Source of the DNA: Marinimicrococcus sp033875255
GTDB lineage: Bacteria; Pseudomonadota; Alphaproteobacteria; Geminicoccales; Geminicoccaceae
DNA: 64,000 bases
Direction of reading: 5' to 3'
Assembly (NCBI GenBank): GCA_033875255.1
Contig: JAWZSN010000028.1
Coordinates: 1-64,000 of the forward strand
The position numbers were made by a program, and so were the translations under genes. The notes beneath the pieces are model-generated. The model worked only from the letters and a program-made list of their open reading frames with translations, did no database searches and had not been told where the DNA came from. Shown piece after piece: positions 16,694-25,351 of this stretch (its first letter is position 1; the number at the start of each line of letters is the position of its first letter).

Positions 16694-18076
16694 TCAGCCG
16701 GCGATGTCGCCCTCGCGCCTGAGGAGGCGCAGGGCTTCCGCAAAGGCGTCGCAGGTATGGCCGAGCGCGTCCTCGTCGTGGGCGGCGGAGGTCATGCCGC
16801 CGGGCCAGCCGGAGATGTCGACGCCGTTGACCAGCAGGGCCAGGCGCAGGCGGTGGGAGAGCGCTCCGTCGCGCTTCTTCATCTCCTGCCAGGAGAGGGT
16901 CATGGGGTCGAAGCGCTCGGGGTCGATGGTGCGGCCGTCGGGATTGGTGAAGATGTGGAAGGCCGAGAAGGTGCCGTAGACCGCCCAGGGGACCTGCTGC
17001 TCGGCGAGGATGGCGTTGAGCCGGGCGCGCAGGTCCTGGGCCAGGGCGTTGGCGCGCCTGTTGGGCTCGCCGCTGGCGATGATCTTGAGCGCCGCGATGC
17101 CGGCGGCGGCCGAGACCGGGTTGGCGTTGAAGGTCCCGGGATGCTGGATCTTCTCCTCGCCCTTGGCCGCCATGGCGGCGAAGTCGAGCGATTCCAGGAT
17201 GTCGGCACGGCCCGCCACCGCCCCGCCGGGCATCCCGCCGGCCACGATCTTGGCGAGCGTCGTGATGTCCGGCGTGATGCCGTACGCCTCCTGGGCGCCG
17301 CCTGGTGCCACGCGGAAGCCGGTGATGACCTCGTCGAAGACCAGCGGCACGCCGTGCCTTGCCGTGAGCTCGCGCAGCAGCGCCAGGAAGGAGGGCTCGA
17401 TCGGCACCATGCCGAAGGAGCCGCCGGTGGGCTCGACGAAGACCGCGGCGATGTCCTTGTCGCTCTCGAGCGCTGCTCGGACCGCCTCGCCGTCGCCGGG
17501 GTCGCACAAGATCACGCTCTCGGCGATCGACGGCAGCACGCCGCGCGTGGCGGTGCCGTCGAAATGGTTGGCATAGCCCGAGGTCATGTGGTCGTGCCAG
17601 CCGTGGAACTGCGAGCGGAAGCGCAGCACCTTGCGGCGGCCGGTAAAAGCGCGGGCAAGGCGCAGCGCCAGGAGCGTCGCCTCGGTGCCCGAGGAGGTGA
17701 ACCGCACCTGCTCGGCGGACGGCACGATCTGCTGCACGAGCTGCGCCCAGCGCACCTCGCGGGCATGGCTGGAGCCGTAATGCGTGCCCTCGGCCAGCGC
17801 CTCCTGGCAGGCTTTGAGCACCTCGGGGCGGTTGTGGCCGAGCAGCAGGGCGCCGTGGCCGCCGAAAAAGTCGACATAGACGTTGCCGTCGACGTCCCAC
17901 TTGCGGCAGCCGGCGGCGCGCGCTGCATAGATGCCGTAGGGCCGCAGCCAGCGGGCGTCGTGGGCGATCCCGCTGGGAAGCAGCCTCACCGCCTCTGCGG
18001 CGAGCCTCGCCGAGCCCGGCGTGCGCTCGCGATAGGCGGCCTCGATCACAAGATTAGGCTGCGTTCCGTCGGACAT
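16694..18076 (-). CDS. Class III aminotransferase, glutamate-1-semialdehyde aminomutase-like
   Basis: A 460-residue fold-type I PLP enzyme of the HemL-like group. The PLP-binding features are SSGTEATLLALRLARA (phosphate loop, about 128-143), FDEVITGFR (Asp248 to the pyridine nitrogen) and LAKIVAGGMPGG with Lys276 as Schiff-base lysine. ATRGVLPS and the HPGTFNANPVSAAAG segment fit the GSA aminomutase family. The sequence is longer than HemL and lies away from any tetrapyrrole gene, so another amino-acceptor substrate is likely. The terminal WPGGMTSAAHDEDALGHTCDAF is typical of this subgroup. Confidence 0.82.
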   Translation of the reverse strand: MSDGTQPNLVIEAAYRERTPGSARLAAEAVRLLPSGIAHDARWLRPYGIYAARAAGCRKWDVDGNVYVDFFGGHGALLLGHNRPEVLKACQEALAEGTHYGSSHAREVRWAQLVQQIVPSAEQVRFTSSGTEATLLALRLARAFTGRRKVLRFRSQFHGWHDHMTSGYANHFDGTATRGVLPSIAESVILCDPGDGEAVRAALESDKDIAAVFVEPTGGSFGMVPIEPSFLALLRELTARHGVPLVFDEVITGFRVAPGGAQEAYGITPDITTLAKIVAGGMPGGAVAGRADILESLDFAAMAAKGEEKIQHPGTFNANPVSAAAGIAALKIIASGEPNRRANALAQDLRARLNAILAEQQVPWAVYGTFSAFHIFTNPDGRTIDPERFDPMTLSWQEMKKRDGALSHRLRLALLVNGVDISGWPGGMTSAAHDEDALGHTCDAFAEALRLLRREGDIAG

Positions 18077-18324
18077 AGGGCCCCCCTCGAGGATTGGTTG
18101 GCGCGGAGCCTAGCGCGGCGTGGGGATCTTGTCCCCGCCCGCCGGTGCATGGATGGTGCCGGCTGGGAGCAGGGGCGGATCCAAGGCGGCGTCGGGCTGC
18201 CCGGCGACGTCGGGTGTGGGTATGGGGATCTCCTGCCTGACCGCCCCCGATGCTCCCCGCCCGCGGCCCGGCGAGGTGTCTGACGGGTACCGGGCGGACC
18301 GTCCGCCCGGTTCTCCGCCCGCAG

Positions 18325-18993
18325 CTAGAGGGAGCGGTCCAGCCCCATCTGCCAAAAGGCGATCTCGAGGCGCGTGGCGTCGCGGAAGATGGTGGTGAGC
18401 TCGGCGAACCGCTCCGGCGTCACGCTGGCGAGCCGCTTGTCCAGCCAGGCGATCTCGGCGCGCATGGCACCCTGGAAGGCGTCGCTCTCGTACATGGCGA
18501 GCCATTTCTCGTAAGGATTGGCTTCGCCGCGAACCGTGAAGGGCTGCGCGTTCAGCCAGTTGCTGATCTCGCCATAGCCCACCAGGCAGGGCGCCAGCGC
18601 CACGTGCATGTCGAGCAGGTCGCCGCGATTGCCGGTGTCGAGAACGTAGCGGGTATAGGCCATCGTCGCCCTGGCTTCGGGCAGGCGGGCGAGATCCTCC
18701 TCCGTGATGCCCCACTCGCGGCAGTAGTCCACGTGCAGGCCGAGCTCGACGTCGATGATCGTCTTGAGCCCCTCGAGGCTGTGGCGCAGCTCCGTGATGT
18801 CGCGGCTCTTGTAGGTGGCCAGCGCGTAGGCGCGGCCGAAATGGATCAAGAAGAGATAGTCCTGCTTGAGATAGTGGCGGAACGCCTCGCTCTCGAGTGT
18901 CCCGGCGGCAAGCTCGCGCACGAACGGGTGCTGGACATAGGCGCGCCAGTCGTCCCGGCACGCTTTTCTGAGATCGTCGAAACAATAGCCCAT
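18325..18993 (-). CDS. tenA: TenA-family thiaminase II / aminopyrimidine aminohydrolase
   Basis: A 222-residue all-helical TenA protein that hydrolyses aminopyrimidine breakdown products of thiamin to hydroxymethylpyrimidine for salvage. Asp46 (YLKQDYLFL), Cys136 in ALAPCLVGYGEI, and the C-terminal glutamate region RLEIAFWQMGL match the catalytic residues of the family. A TPP riboswitch lies directly upstream, so expression should fall when thiamin pyrophosphate is plentiful. No other thiamin gene is adjacent. About 220 bp without genes separate it from the next minus-strand gene. Confidence 0.92.
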   Translation of the reverse strand: MGYCFDDLRKACRDDWRAYVQHPFVRELAAGTLESEAFRHYLKQDYLFLIHFGRAYALATYKSRDITELRHSLEGLKTIIDVELGLHVDYCREWGITEEDLARLPEARATMAYTRYVLDTGNRGDLLDMHVALAPCLVGYGEISNWLNAQPFTVRGEANPYEKWLAMYESDAFQGAMRAEIAWLDKRLASVTPERFAELTTIFRDATRLEIAFWQMGLDRSL

Positions 18994-19075
18994 GAGGCCT
19001 CCGGCAAGAGCAGTCGATCCGGAGGTCGCGCAGCAAAGGCGGTGTGGGGAGCAGGTGCCGCGCCGGCACCACGCC

Positions 19076-19178
19076 TGATTCCCTACGCCGGTACACGCGC
19101 CACGCGCTCACCCGGATCAGGTTCAACGGGATCGGCGCTGCGTTGCGCCATCTCAGCCGGACCCACCGGCACCCCGTC
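19076..19178 (-). promoter_or_regulatory. TPP riboswitch upstream of tenA
   Basis: On the minus strand the thi-box order is complete. GGGGTGCCGG... opens P1/P2, CTGAGATGGC follows, then CCCGTTGAACCTGATCCGGG (the pyrophosphate-side helix and loop), and GCGTAGGGAA closes the aptamer. It ends about 85 bp before the tenA ATG. Binding of TPP probably blocks translation or elongation; the expression platform is not obvious. Confidence 0.92.
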
Positions 19179-19249
19179 AAGCGAGGCCGGAGGCTAGCAG
19201 GTTTGCCGCGGCGGGCAAGGGAGGGGGGCGCGGACGCGGCGACGTTGCC

Positions 19250-19297
19250 GTGCAAGGCGCTGCGCGCAGCTTTTTCGCCTGCTTTTCTGTCAGCTCG
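19250..19297 (-). repeat. Dispersed element, module A, upstream of the TPP riboswitch
   Basis: The plus strand reads CAAGGCGCTGCGCGCAGCTT, then TTTCGCCTGCTTTTCTGTCAGCTCGG. This is the full module A in inverse orientation, including the conserved CTGACA end. No gene end lies immediately upstream in its direction. Confidence 0.6.
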
Positions 19298-19985
19298 GGG
19301 GCGCGGCTTGCCGGGCGCCGCCAGGCGGCCGCCCGGGTCCGGGTTCCCGGCGTCATGCCCGGCGCGGCTGCGGGCGAACGCGGGGAGGCAGGGGCGCTTC
19401 GGGTTCCGGCTTCTCGCGCACGGCGAGCAGGCGCTCCACGACCTGCAGGGCCGCGGGAGCTGCGCCGCCGGTCTCCGCTACGCGTCGGCGAGATCGCGCT
19501 CGAGGCGCGCCCGCCAGCCCATCCAGCCGCTCGGCCCGCCGGGCAGCGCGCGTTGGTGCGGTGCCTCCCCGACGCCCGGGCTCGCCCGTGTCGCGGGCGG
19601 CTCGTGGCGGACGGCGTCAGGGAAGGAGACTGGCGGCTGCGCTCTGCAGCATGGCGGCCTCGCGGGTCTGGATCCGGAGTGCACCAGGATGGCATGAGGA
19701 GGGAATTAATGCCAGCAGGCCGGAGAGCGCGATAATCCTCGCGGCAGTCCCAAGCAAGGCGCTGCGCGAGATTTCGCTGCTGCCAGGCGATGTTAGGGGT
19801 GGCAGGTGCGGTTTACGGGGGAGTTCCTCCGGACGAACGGCGCTGCCCTGCAGGCGGCACCGGCCGGGAAGGACACCTCGCATCTCCGGATGGAAGGGCC
19901 TGGCAGCAGGCGTGCTGGTCGGGTGACTGTCTTGGCGGCTCCAGACGCAGCAGTTTTGCAAGTCAGGACCTTAAAATCCACAAGT
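19298..19985. other. Gene-poor stretch before the porin
   Basis: About 690 bp with several short overlapping open frames on both strands, none with a recognisable protein or a good start. A weakened relative of module A (CAAGGCGCTGCGCGAGATTT, near 19753-19772) and a module-C-like GCCAGCAGG near 19711 suggest old, diverged repeat copies. From about 19950 the base composition becomes less GC-rich, probably marking the porin promoter. Confidence 0.5.
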
Positions 19986-20001
19986 TGTAGCAACCGCTAC
20001 A
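19986..20001 (+). promoter_or_regulatory. Palindrome in the porin leader
   Basis: TGTAGC-AACC-GCTACA is a perfect 6-bp inverted repeat, 90 bp before the porin start. It follows the AT-richer TTGCAAGTCAGGACCTTAAAA. It could be an operator or an RNA hairpin in the leader. Confidence 0.4.
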
Positions 20002-20091
20002 GACGCTCCTCTCTGCCCCTCCGAGACGTCGATGGGCCCGGCACCGGCAGACCGCCCAGGCCGGACCGTCCACACATCTTGGAAAACAGCA

Positions 20092-21366
20092 ATGAGCCAA
20101 CCATCCGGCACCAGGACGCTTCTCGCGGGCACGGCCTGCGCCCTGGCGCTGCTCGCCCTGCCCGCCACCCCGCGCGCCCAGGAGGCGCTGGCCGACCAGC
20201 TCGAGGAGCTGCGTCGCGTCATCGAGGCGCAGCAGGCAACGATCAGCCGCCAGCAGGACATGCTCGACACGCTGAGCGGCCGGATCAACGAGGTGGAGGC
20301 CGCCGCTCCGGTCGCTGCGGCACGGGGCGAGGCCGATCCGGTGGTCACCTCCGGGCAGGAGCGCATCCAGCTGGCCATCTCGGGCCAAGTCAACCGCATG
20401 ATCAATGTCGCCAATGACGGCGACGACACCAAGATCTACAATCTCGATAACGACAACTCCTCCTCGCGCCTGCGCTTCGAGGGCACCGGCCAGGTGACCG
20501 ACGAGTTCGAGGTCGGCACGGTGATCGAGGTGGAGCTCGAGTCGAACGCCTCGGGCAAGGTCTCCCAGGACAACGAGGATACCGGCAGCGCCAGCTTCAA
20601 CGACCGCAAGGTGGAACTGGTGCTCGACCACAAGCGGTACGGCAAGCTGAGCCTCGGCCAGGGCGACACGGCCTCCAACGGCACCGCCGAGGTCGACCTG
20701 TCGGGGACCACGGTGATCGGCTACTCCTCGGTGGCCGACGTGGCCGGCGGCCTCCGCTTCTTCGACGACGACGCCGACGAGCTCAGCGATGTCAGCGTGG
20801 GCGACGTGTTCAGCAATTTCGACGGGCTCTCGCGCCGCGACCGGATCCGCTACGACACGCCGAGCCTGGGCGGCTTCAAGCTGTCCGCCGACCTGGTCTC
20901 GGACCAGCGGTGGAGCAGCGGGCTGCGCTGGTCGGGCGATTTCGGCAGCTTCAAGGCGGCTGCAGCGGCAGGCTACTCGGATCCGGGCGACGACAGCGAC
21001 TACATCGTCGACGGCTCGGCCACGGTGCTGCACGTTCCCACCGGCCTCAACTTCACGCTCTCCAGCGGCACCAAGGAGAGCGACGAGGGCGACGATCCCT
21101 ACAACATCTACGCCAAGGCAGGCTGGATCGCCGATCTCGTGTCCTTCGGGCCGACCGCCTTCAGCGTTGACTACGCCCACAGCGAGAACAACATCGACGA
21201 CGGCGACGAGGGCCATTCGGCGGGCTTGCAGGCGGTGCAGAACTTCTCCGACTACGGTGCGGAACTCTATGCCGGCTTCCGCTGGTACGACTACGACGCC
21301 GCCCGGGCAAACCTGGATGCGGAGGCCATTACCGTGTTCACCGTCGGCTCGCGGGTGAAGTTTTGA
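20092..21366 (+). CDS. Porin-like outer membrane protein
   Basis: A 424-residue outer membrane barrel. The signal peptide (MSQPSGTRTLLAG ... PRAQE) ends near residue 26. A heptad-like helix follows (LADQLEELRRVIEAQQATISRQQ, about 28-60), which can trimerise. The barrel holds alternating strands with acidic loops (DDDADELSDVSVGD, YSDPGDDSDY) and ends SRVKF. The layout is that of alphaproteobacterial trimeric porins with an N-terminal coiled coil. The start at 20092 gives an immediate signal peptide; the frame is open from 20032. The many Asp/Asn loops suggest a cation preference, which is inference only. Confidence 0.8.
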   Translation: MSQPSGTRTLLAGTACALALLALPATPRAQEALADQLEELRRVIEAQQATISRQQDMLDTLSGRINEVEAAAPVAAARGEADPVVTSGQERIQLAISGQVNRMINVANDGDDTKIYNLDNDNSSSRLRFEGTGQVTDEFEVGTVIEVELESNASGKVSQDNEDTGSASFNDRKVELVLDHKRYGKLSLGQGDTASNGTAEVDLSGTTVIGYSSVADVAGGLRFFDDDADELSDVSVGDVFSNFDGLSRRDRIRYDTPSLGGFKLSADLVSDQRWSSGLRWSGDFGSFKAAAAAGYSDPGDDSDYIVDGSATVLHVPTGLNFTLSSGTKESDEGDDPYNIYAKAGWIADLVSFGPTAFSVDYAHSENNIDDGDEGHSAGLQAVQNFSDYGAELYAGFRWYDYDAARANLDAEAITVFTVGSRVKF

Positions 21367-21590
21367 TGACCGCCCGTCCGCGCTCCGTCCTGGCCCGCGC
21401 CCGCCAGGCGGCTCTGCTGGGCCTGCTGGTCCTCCTGGGCGGCTGCGGGTCCTACGAGCCGTTCGAGGTGCACCAGCCCGACGACATCAAGCCGGGGGCC
21501 GGCCTGCTCTCGGGCAGCGACGGCCGTTTCGTGCTCCATCGCGGCAGCCTGCCCGGCGCCACGACGGACGGGAAGGCCACGGCCCCCTAA
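21366..21590 (+). CDS. Small lipoprotein coupled to the porin
   Basis: A 74-residue protein with a lipobox (LLVLLGGC, Cys at about residue 28) after a basic N-terminus. The mature part is about 47 residues (GSYEPFEVHQPDDIKPGAGLLSGSDGRF), without known domains. Its ATG shares the last base of the porin TGA, so it is translated with the porin and may assist or decorate it. The protein itself is unrecognised. Confidence 0.65.
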   Translation: MTARPRSVLARARQAALLGLLVLLGGCGSYEPFEVHQPDDIKPGAGLLSGSDGRFVLHRGSLPGATTDGKATAP

Positions 21591-21825
21591 GCTCCGTACC
21601 CGTCCACCCTCTTGATCCGCGGCGCCGCCTCCCGGTCGAGCGGCGCACCGGCGGACAGGAGGGTGGCAGCGATGCAGGGACTTCTTCCGGCTGGACGACG
21701 AGGCGTGGGGGGTGGTCGGGCCGCTCTTGCCGGGGAGCCAGCCGGGCCCTGGCGGCTTTGCGGGGACGGGCAAGCGTGCGGAGTCGCCGTCCGGCGGGTG
21801 CAGGGTGCCGGCATGACGCCGGCGC
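21591..21825. other. Intergenic stretch downstream of the lipoprotein
   Basis: About 235 bp with no gene I can support and no clear terminator. Open frames here are short and biased by GC content. The dispersed element copy at 21826-21942 follows, and together they fill the convergent gap to the dehydratase gene. Confidence 0.4.
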
Positions 21826-21942
21826 GCGGCAGATTCCCACGGCCAGCAGCATCGCCAGAAGAGATGAGGGCCCGGGGCACGCTCACCGCCGCCAGCTGAC
21901 AAAAGCCAGGGAACGGAAGCCGCGCGCAGCGCCTCGCAAGGT
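21826..21942 (+). repeat. Dispersed intergenic element, modules C then A, 3' of the dehydratase
   Basis: A diverged module C (CAGATTCCCACGGCCAGCAG, 21830-21849) and a module A (CCAGCTGACAAAAGCCAGGG, then GAAGCCGCGCGCAGCGCCTC, 21893-21935) are spaced as at 16191-16308. It lies about 97 bp past the stop of the minus-strand dehydratase gene, in the terminator-like orientation. Confidence 0.6.
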
Positions 21943-22038
21943 CCTGCCGCCCGTCCGCTCACCGGCCCCTCACCCTCAGCCGGGCTCCCGCTACCGGCCG
22001 GGAAGGAGTCCTGACACCCTGCCGCCCGGGCCTCTCCC

Positions 22039-23742
22039 TCACGGCCCCCGCAGCACCTTGAAGTCGCAACCCTCCGGGGCCTGGAGGACTTGGTCGGCAT
22101 AGAGGCGGGCGTAGCCGCGGGCGGGAGGCTTTGCCGGCGGTTGCCAGGCGCTGCGCCGTCGCGCCAGCTCGTCCCCGGCCACCAGGAGATCGAGCCGTCG
22201 CTCCCTCACGCTCAGGCGGATGCGGTCGCCGTTCTGGACCAGGGCCAGCGGGCCGCCGGAGGCAGCGTCGGGGGCGGTGTGGAGGATGACGGTGCCGAAG
22301 GCGGTGCCGCTCATGCGGGCATCCGACAGGCGGACCATGTCCTTGACGCCGGCGGCTGCGAGCTTTTTGGGGATCGGCAGGTAGCCGGCCTCGGGCATGC
22401 AGGCGTCGCTCGCGGGACCGGCGTTCTTGAGGACGAGGATGTCCTCGGCCGTGACGTCGAGCCCGGGATCGTCGATGCGGCGGGCGAGGTCTTCGAGGCT
22501 CTCGAACACCACCGCGCGGCCCTCGTGCTCGAAGAGGGACGGGGTGGCGGCGGCGCGCTTGAGGATGGCGCCGTGCGGAGCGAGCGAGCCGAAGAGCGCC
22601 ACGAGGCCGCCCACCGGCGAGACCGGCTCCTCGCGGGAGCGCACCACGCGGCGGTCGACGGGATCGGCCATGGGTTTTGCGAGGCGTTCTTGGAGCGTCT
22701 CGCCGGTGACGGTGAGGCATTTCCCGTGGAGCATCGGCGCGAGCTCGCGGAGCACCGCCTCCATGCCGCCGGCGGCGAAGAAATCCTCCATGTAGCCGTC
22801 GCCAACGGGCTTGAGGTCGAGAAGCACGGGCGTCTCGTCGGAGAGCGCATTGAGGCGGTGGAGGTCGAGATCGAGACCGAGCCTGCCGGCGATCGCGGCG
22901 AGGTGGACCAGGGCGTTGGTGGAGCCGGAGAGCGCCAGCAGGACCCGCGCCGCGTTCTCGATGGACTCGGCGGTGACGATCCTCGAGGGTGTGCGGCCGC
23001 TGCCCACCAGCCCTGCCGCCACGAGCCCGGTCTCCTCGGCACAGCGCAGCCGGTCGGCGTGGACGGCGGGGATGGCGGCCGAGCCGGGCAAGGCCATGCC
23101 CAGCGCCTCGGCGAGGCAGGCCATGGTGCTGGCGGTGCCCATCACGGCACAGGTGCCGGCGGTGGTGGCGAGGCGCCCCTCCACCGCCTCGATCTCCTCT
23201 GCCGCAACCTCGCCGGCGCGAAAGCGCGCCCAAAAGCGGCGGCAGTCGGTGCACGCACCCAGCCGCTCGCCCCGGTGGCGGCCGGTCATCATCGGGCCGG
23301 TGACGAGCTGGACCACGGGGATGTCGGCCGAGCAGGCGCCCATGAGCTGGGCCGGCACGGTCTTGTCGCAGCCGCCCACCAGCACCGCGGCGTCGAGCGG
23401 CTGGGCGCGCAGCATCTCCTCCACGTCCATGCTCATCAGGTTGCGGAACTTGAGGCTGGTGGGGTGGAGATAGGGCTCGCCCAGCGAGATGGTCGGAAAC
23501 TCGAGCGGCAGCGCGCCGCCGGCCAGCACGCCGCGCTTCACCGCCTCGACCAGCTCCGGCATGGAGCGGTGGCAGTTGTTGAGGCCGCTGGGGCTCGTGC
23601 AGATACCGACGATGGGCCGCTCCAGCATGGCGTCCGAGTAGCCCATGGAGCGGGCGAACGACTTTCTCAGGTAAAGCGCGAAGGCCTCGTCGCCATAGTG
23701 GGTCAGGCCGCGGCGCAGGCCGGTCTTCTGCTTCCTGGTCAT
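22039..23742 (-). CDS. IlvD/Edd-family dehydratase, probably sugar-acid dehydratase
   Basis: A 567-residue Fe-S/Mg dehydratase. Cluster cysteines are in VGGCDKTVPAQ, GACTDCRRFWA and GTCAVMGTASTM; the catalytic loop region is LSDARMSGTAFGTVILH. The N-terminal GLRRGLTHYGDEAFALYLRKSFARSMGYSDAMLERPIVGI is closer to aldonic/sugar-acid dehydratases such as L-arabinonate dehydratase than to IlvD of branched-chain synthesis. These remove water from C2-C3 of the acid to give a 2-keto-3-deoxy product. No sugar pathway genes adjoin it, so the substrate is open. It is divergent from cysS; a CCGGC-ATAAA-GCCGG palindrome lies between at 23791-23805. Confidence 0.85.
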   Translation of the reverse strand: MTRKQKTGLRRGLTHYGDEAFALYLRKSFARSMGYSDAMLERPIVGICTSPSGLNNCHRSMPELVEAVKRGVLAGGALPLEFPTISLGEPYLHPTSLKFRNLMSMDVEEMLRAQPLDAAVLVGGCDKTVPAQLMGACSADIPVVQLVTGPMMTGRHRGERLGACTDCRRFWARFRAGEVAAEEIEAVEGRLATTAGTCAVMGTASTMACLAEALGMALPGSAAIPAVHADRLRCAEETGLVAAGLVGSGRTPSRIVTAESIENAARVLLALSGSTNALVHLAAIAGRLGLDLDLHRLNALSDETPVLLDLKPVGDGYMEDFFAAGGMEAVLRELAPMLHGKCLTVTGETLQERLAKPMADPVDRRVVRSREEPVSPVGGLVALFGSLAPHGAILKRAAATPSLFEHEGRAVVFESLEDLARRIDDPGLDVTAEDILVLKNAGPASDACMPEAGYLPIPKKLAAAGVKDMVRLSDARMSGTAFGTVILHTAPDAASGGPLALVQNGDRIRLSVRERRLDLLVAGDELARRRSAWQPPAKPPARGYARLYADQVLQAPEGCDFKVLRGP

Positions 23743-23968
23743 GATGCTTTCCCTTCCGCCGCCGGCCCCGTGGCCCGGCAGGGCGCAGTTCCGGCATAAA
23801 GCCGGCGGAGGTCAAGAAGGAGGTCGCGGCAGCCCCGTCGCGGCCAGCGGCGGCATGGACCGCGGAGCCAAGTTCTGCTAGCGGTCGTCGCCCCGGACAG
23901 GGTGCCTTGCCGCTGCCGCGGCGGGGCGCCCCGATCCGCCGTTCCCGCATGTCCAGACGGAGACGCAA

Positions 23969-25351
23969 GTGGCCCCGAGGCTGCAGCTGCACAATACGCT
24001 CACGCGCCGCAAGGAGACCTTCCGGCCGATCGATCCCGGCCATGTGCGCCTCTATGTCTGCGGGCCCACCGTCTACCAGCGCATCCATGTGGGCAACGCC
24101 CGGCCGCTGATCGTCTTCGATGTGCTCTACCGGCTGCTGCAGCACCTCCATCCGCGCGTCACCTTCGTGCGCAACATCACCGACATCGACGACAAGATCA
24201 TCGATCAGGCGGGGAAGAACGGCGAGAGCATCCGCGCGCTCACCGAGCGCACGGCAGCGCAGTTTCACGAGGACGCGGCGGCGCTGGGCTGCCTCGCGCC
24301 GACCCACGAGCCGCGCGCCACCGAGCATGTCGACGGCATGATCGCCATGATCGAGGCGCTGATCGCCAAGGGCCACGCCTATGCCGCCGACGGCCACGTG
24401 CTCTTCAGCGTGCCCTCGATGGAGGGCTATGGCAGGCTCTCGGGCCGCGACCGCGACGAGCAGGTAGCGGGCGCGCGCGTCGAGGTCGCCCCCTACAAGA
24501 AGGATGCGGCCGACTTCGTGCTGTGGAAGCCCAGCAGCGAGGACCAGCCAGGCTGGGACAGCCCCTGGGGGCGCGGCCGGCCGGGCTGGCACATCGAGTG
24601 CTCGGCCATGGCCGAGCACTATCTGGGCCTGCCCTTCGACATCCATGGCGGCGGGCTCGACCTGATCTTCCCGCACCACGAGAACGAGATCGCCCAGAGC
24701 TGCTGCGCCCGCGGCCTCGACACCATGGCCCGCTACTGGATGCACAACGGCTTCGTCGACATGCGCGGCGAGAAGATGTCGAAGTCGGTGGGCAACGTGG
24801 TCCGGGTCGGCGATGCGCTCGATGCCGCCCCCGGCGAGGCGGTGCGCCTGTGGATGCTGGGCACCCACTACCGCCAGCCGATCGACTACTCGGAGGAGGC
24901 GCTGGCCGCCGCCCGCGAGACGCTGCGGCGTTTCTACCGGGTGCTGGCGGCAGCCGGGATCACCGCCGCCGACGAGGCCGACGCCGACGAGGCGGCGCTC
25001 GAGGTGCTGGCCGACGATCTCAACACGCCGGCCCTCCTGACCCTGCTCCACGCCACCGCGACCGCCGCCAACAAGGCCGAGTCCGAGCTCGAGCGGCGCC
25101 ACCATGCCCTGCGGCTCAAGGGGCAGGGCGGCCTTTTGGGGCTGCTCGGCGACGAGCCCGAGAACTGGCTCAAGGGAGCGGCGCGCTCGGGCATCAGCGA
25201 CGAGGAGGTGGCGGCGAAGCTCGCCGAGCGCATCGAGGCCCGCAAGTCGAAGGACTTCGCTCGCGCCGACGCCATCCGCGACGCGCTCACCGAGGCCGGG
25301 ATCATCATGAAGGACCGGCCGGACGGCACCACGGACTGGGAGCGCGCATGA
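23969..25351 (+). CDS. cysS: Cysteinyl-tRNA synthetase
   Basis: A 460-residue class I synthetase. Signatures are LYVCGPTVYQRIHVGNAR (Cys31 zinc ligand, HIGH-like HVGN at 40-43), NITDIDDKII, the zinc-site FPHHENE, and KMSKS at 269-273. Start GTG 23969 gives the usual MxxxLxLHNTLTRRKE beginning. The last four bases (ATGA) overlap the start of the citramalate synthase gene, so they are co-translated. Confidence 0.96.
   Translation: MAPRLQLHNTLTRRKETFRPIDPGHVRLYVCGPTVYQRIHVGNARPLIVFDVLYRLLQHLHPRVTFVRNITDIDDKIIDQAGKNGESIRALTERTAAQFHEDAAALGCLAPTHEPRATEHVDGMIAMIEALIAKGHAYAADGHVLFSVPSMEGYGRLSGRDRDEQVAGARVEVAPYKKDAADFVLWKPSSEDQPGWDSPWGRGRPGWHIECSAMAEHYLGLPFDIHGGGLDLIFPHHENEIAQSCCARGLDTMARYWMHNGFVDMRGEKMSKSVGNVVRVGDALDAAPGEAVRLWMLGTHYRQPIDYSEEALAAARETLRRFYRVLAAAGITAADEADADEAALEVLADDLNTPALLTLLHATATAANKAESELERRHHALRLKGQGGLLGLLGDEPENWLKGAARSGISDEEVAAKLAERIEARKSKDFARADAIRDALTEAGIIMKDRPDGTTDWERA

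Noticed and set aside
19179..20091. Small genes between tenA and the porin
   Set aside because: Several short frames on both strands, all Arg/Gly/Pro-rich and overlapping repeat remnants; none has a recognisable domain.
21959..25105. A 1048-codon minus-strand open frame
   Set aside because: It runs across the dehydratase and antisense to cysS; the protein is Arg/Gly/Pro-rich with no family. It is a by-product of high GC.
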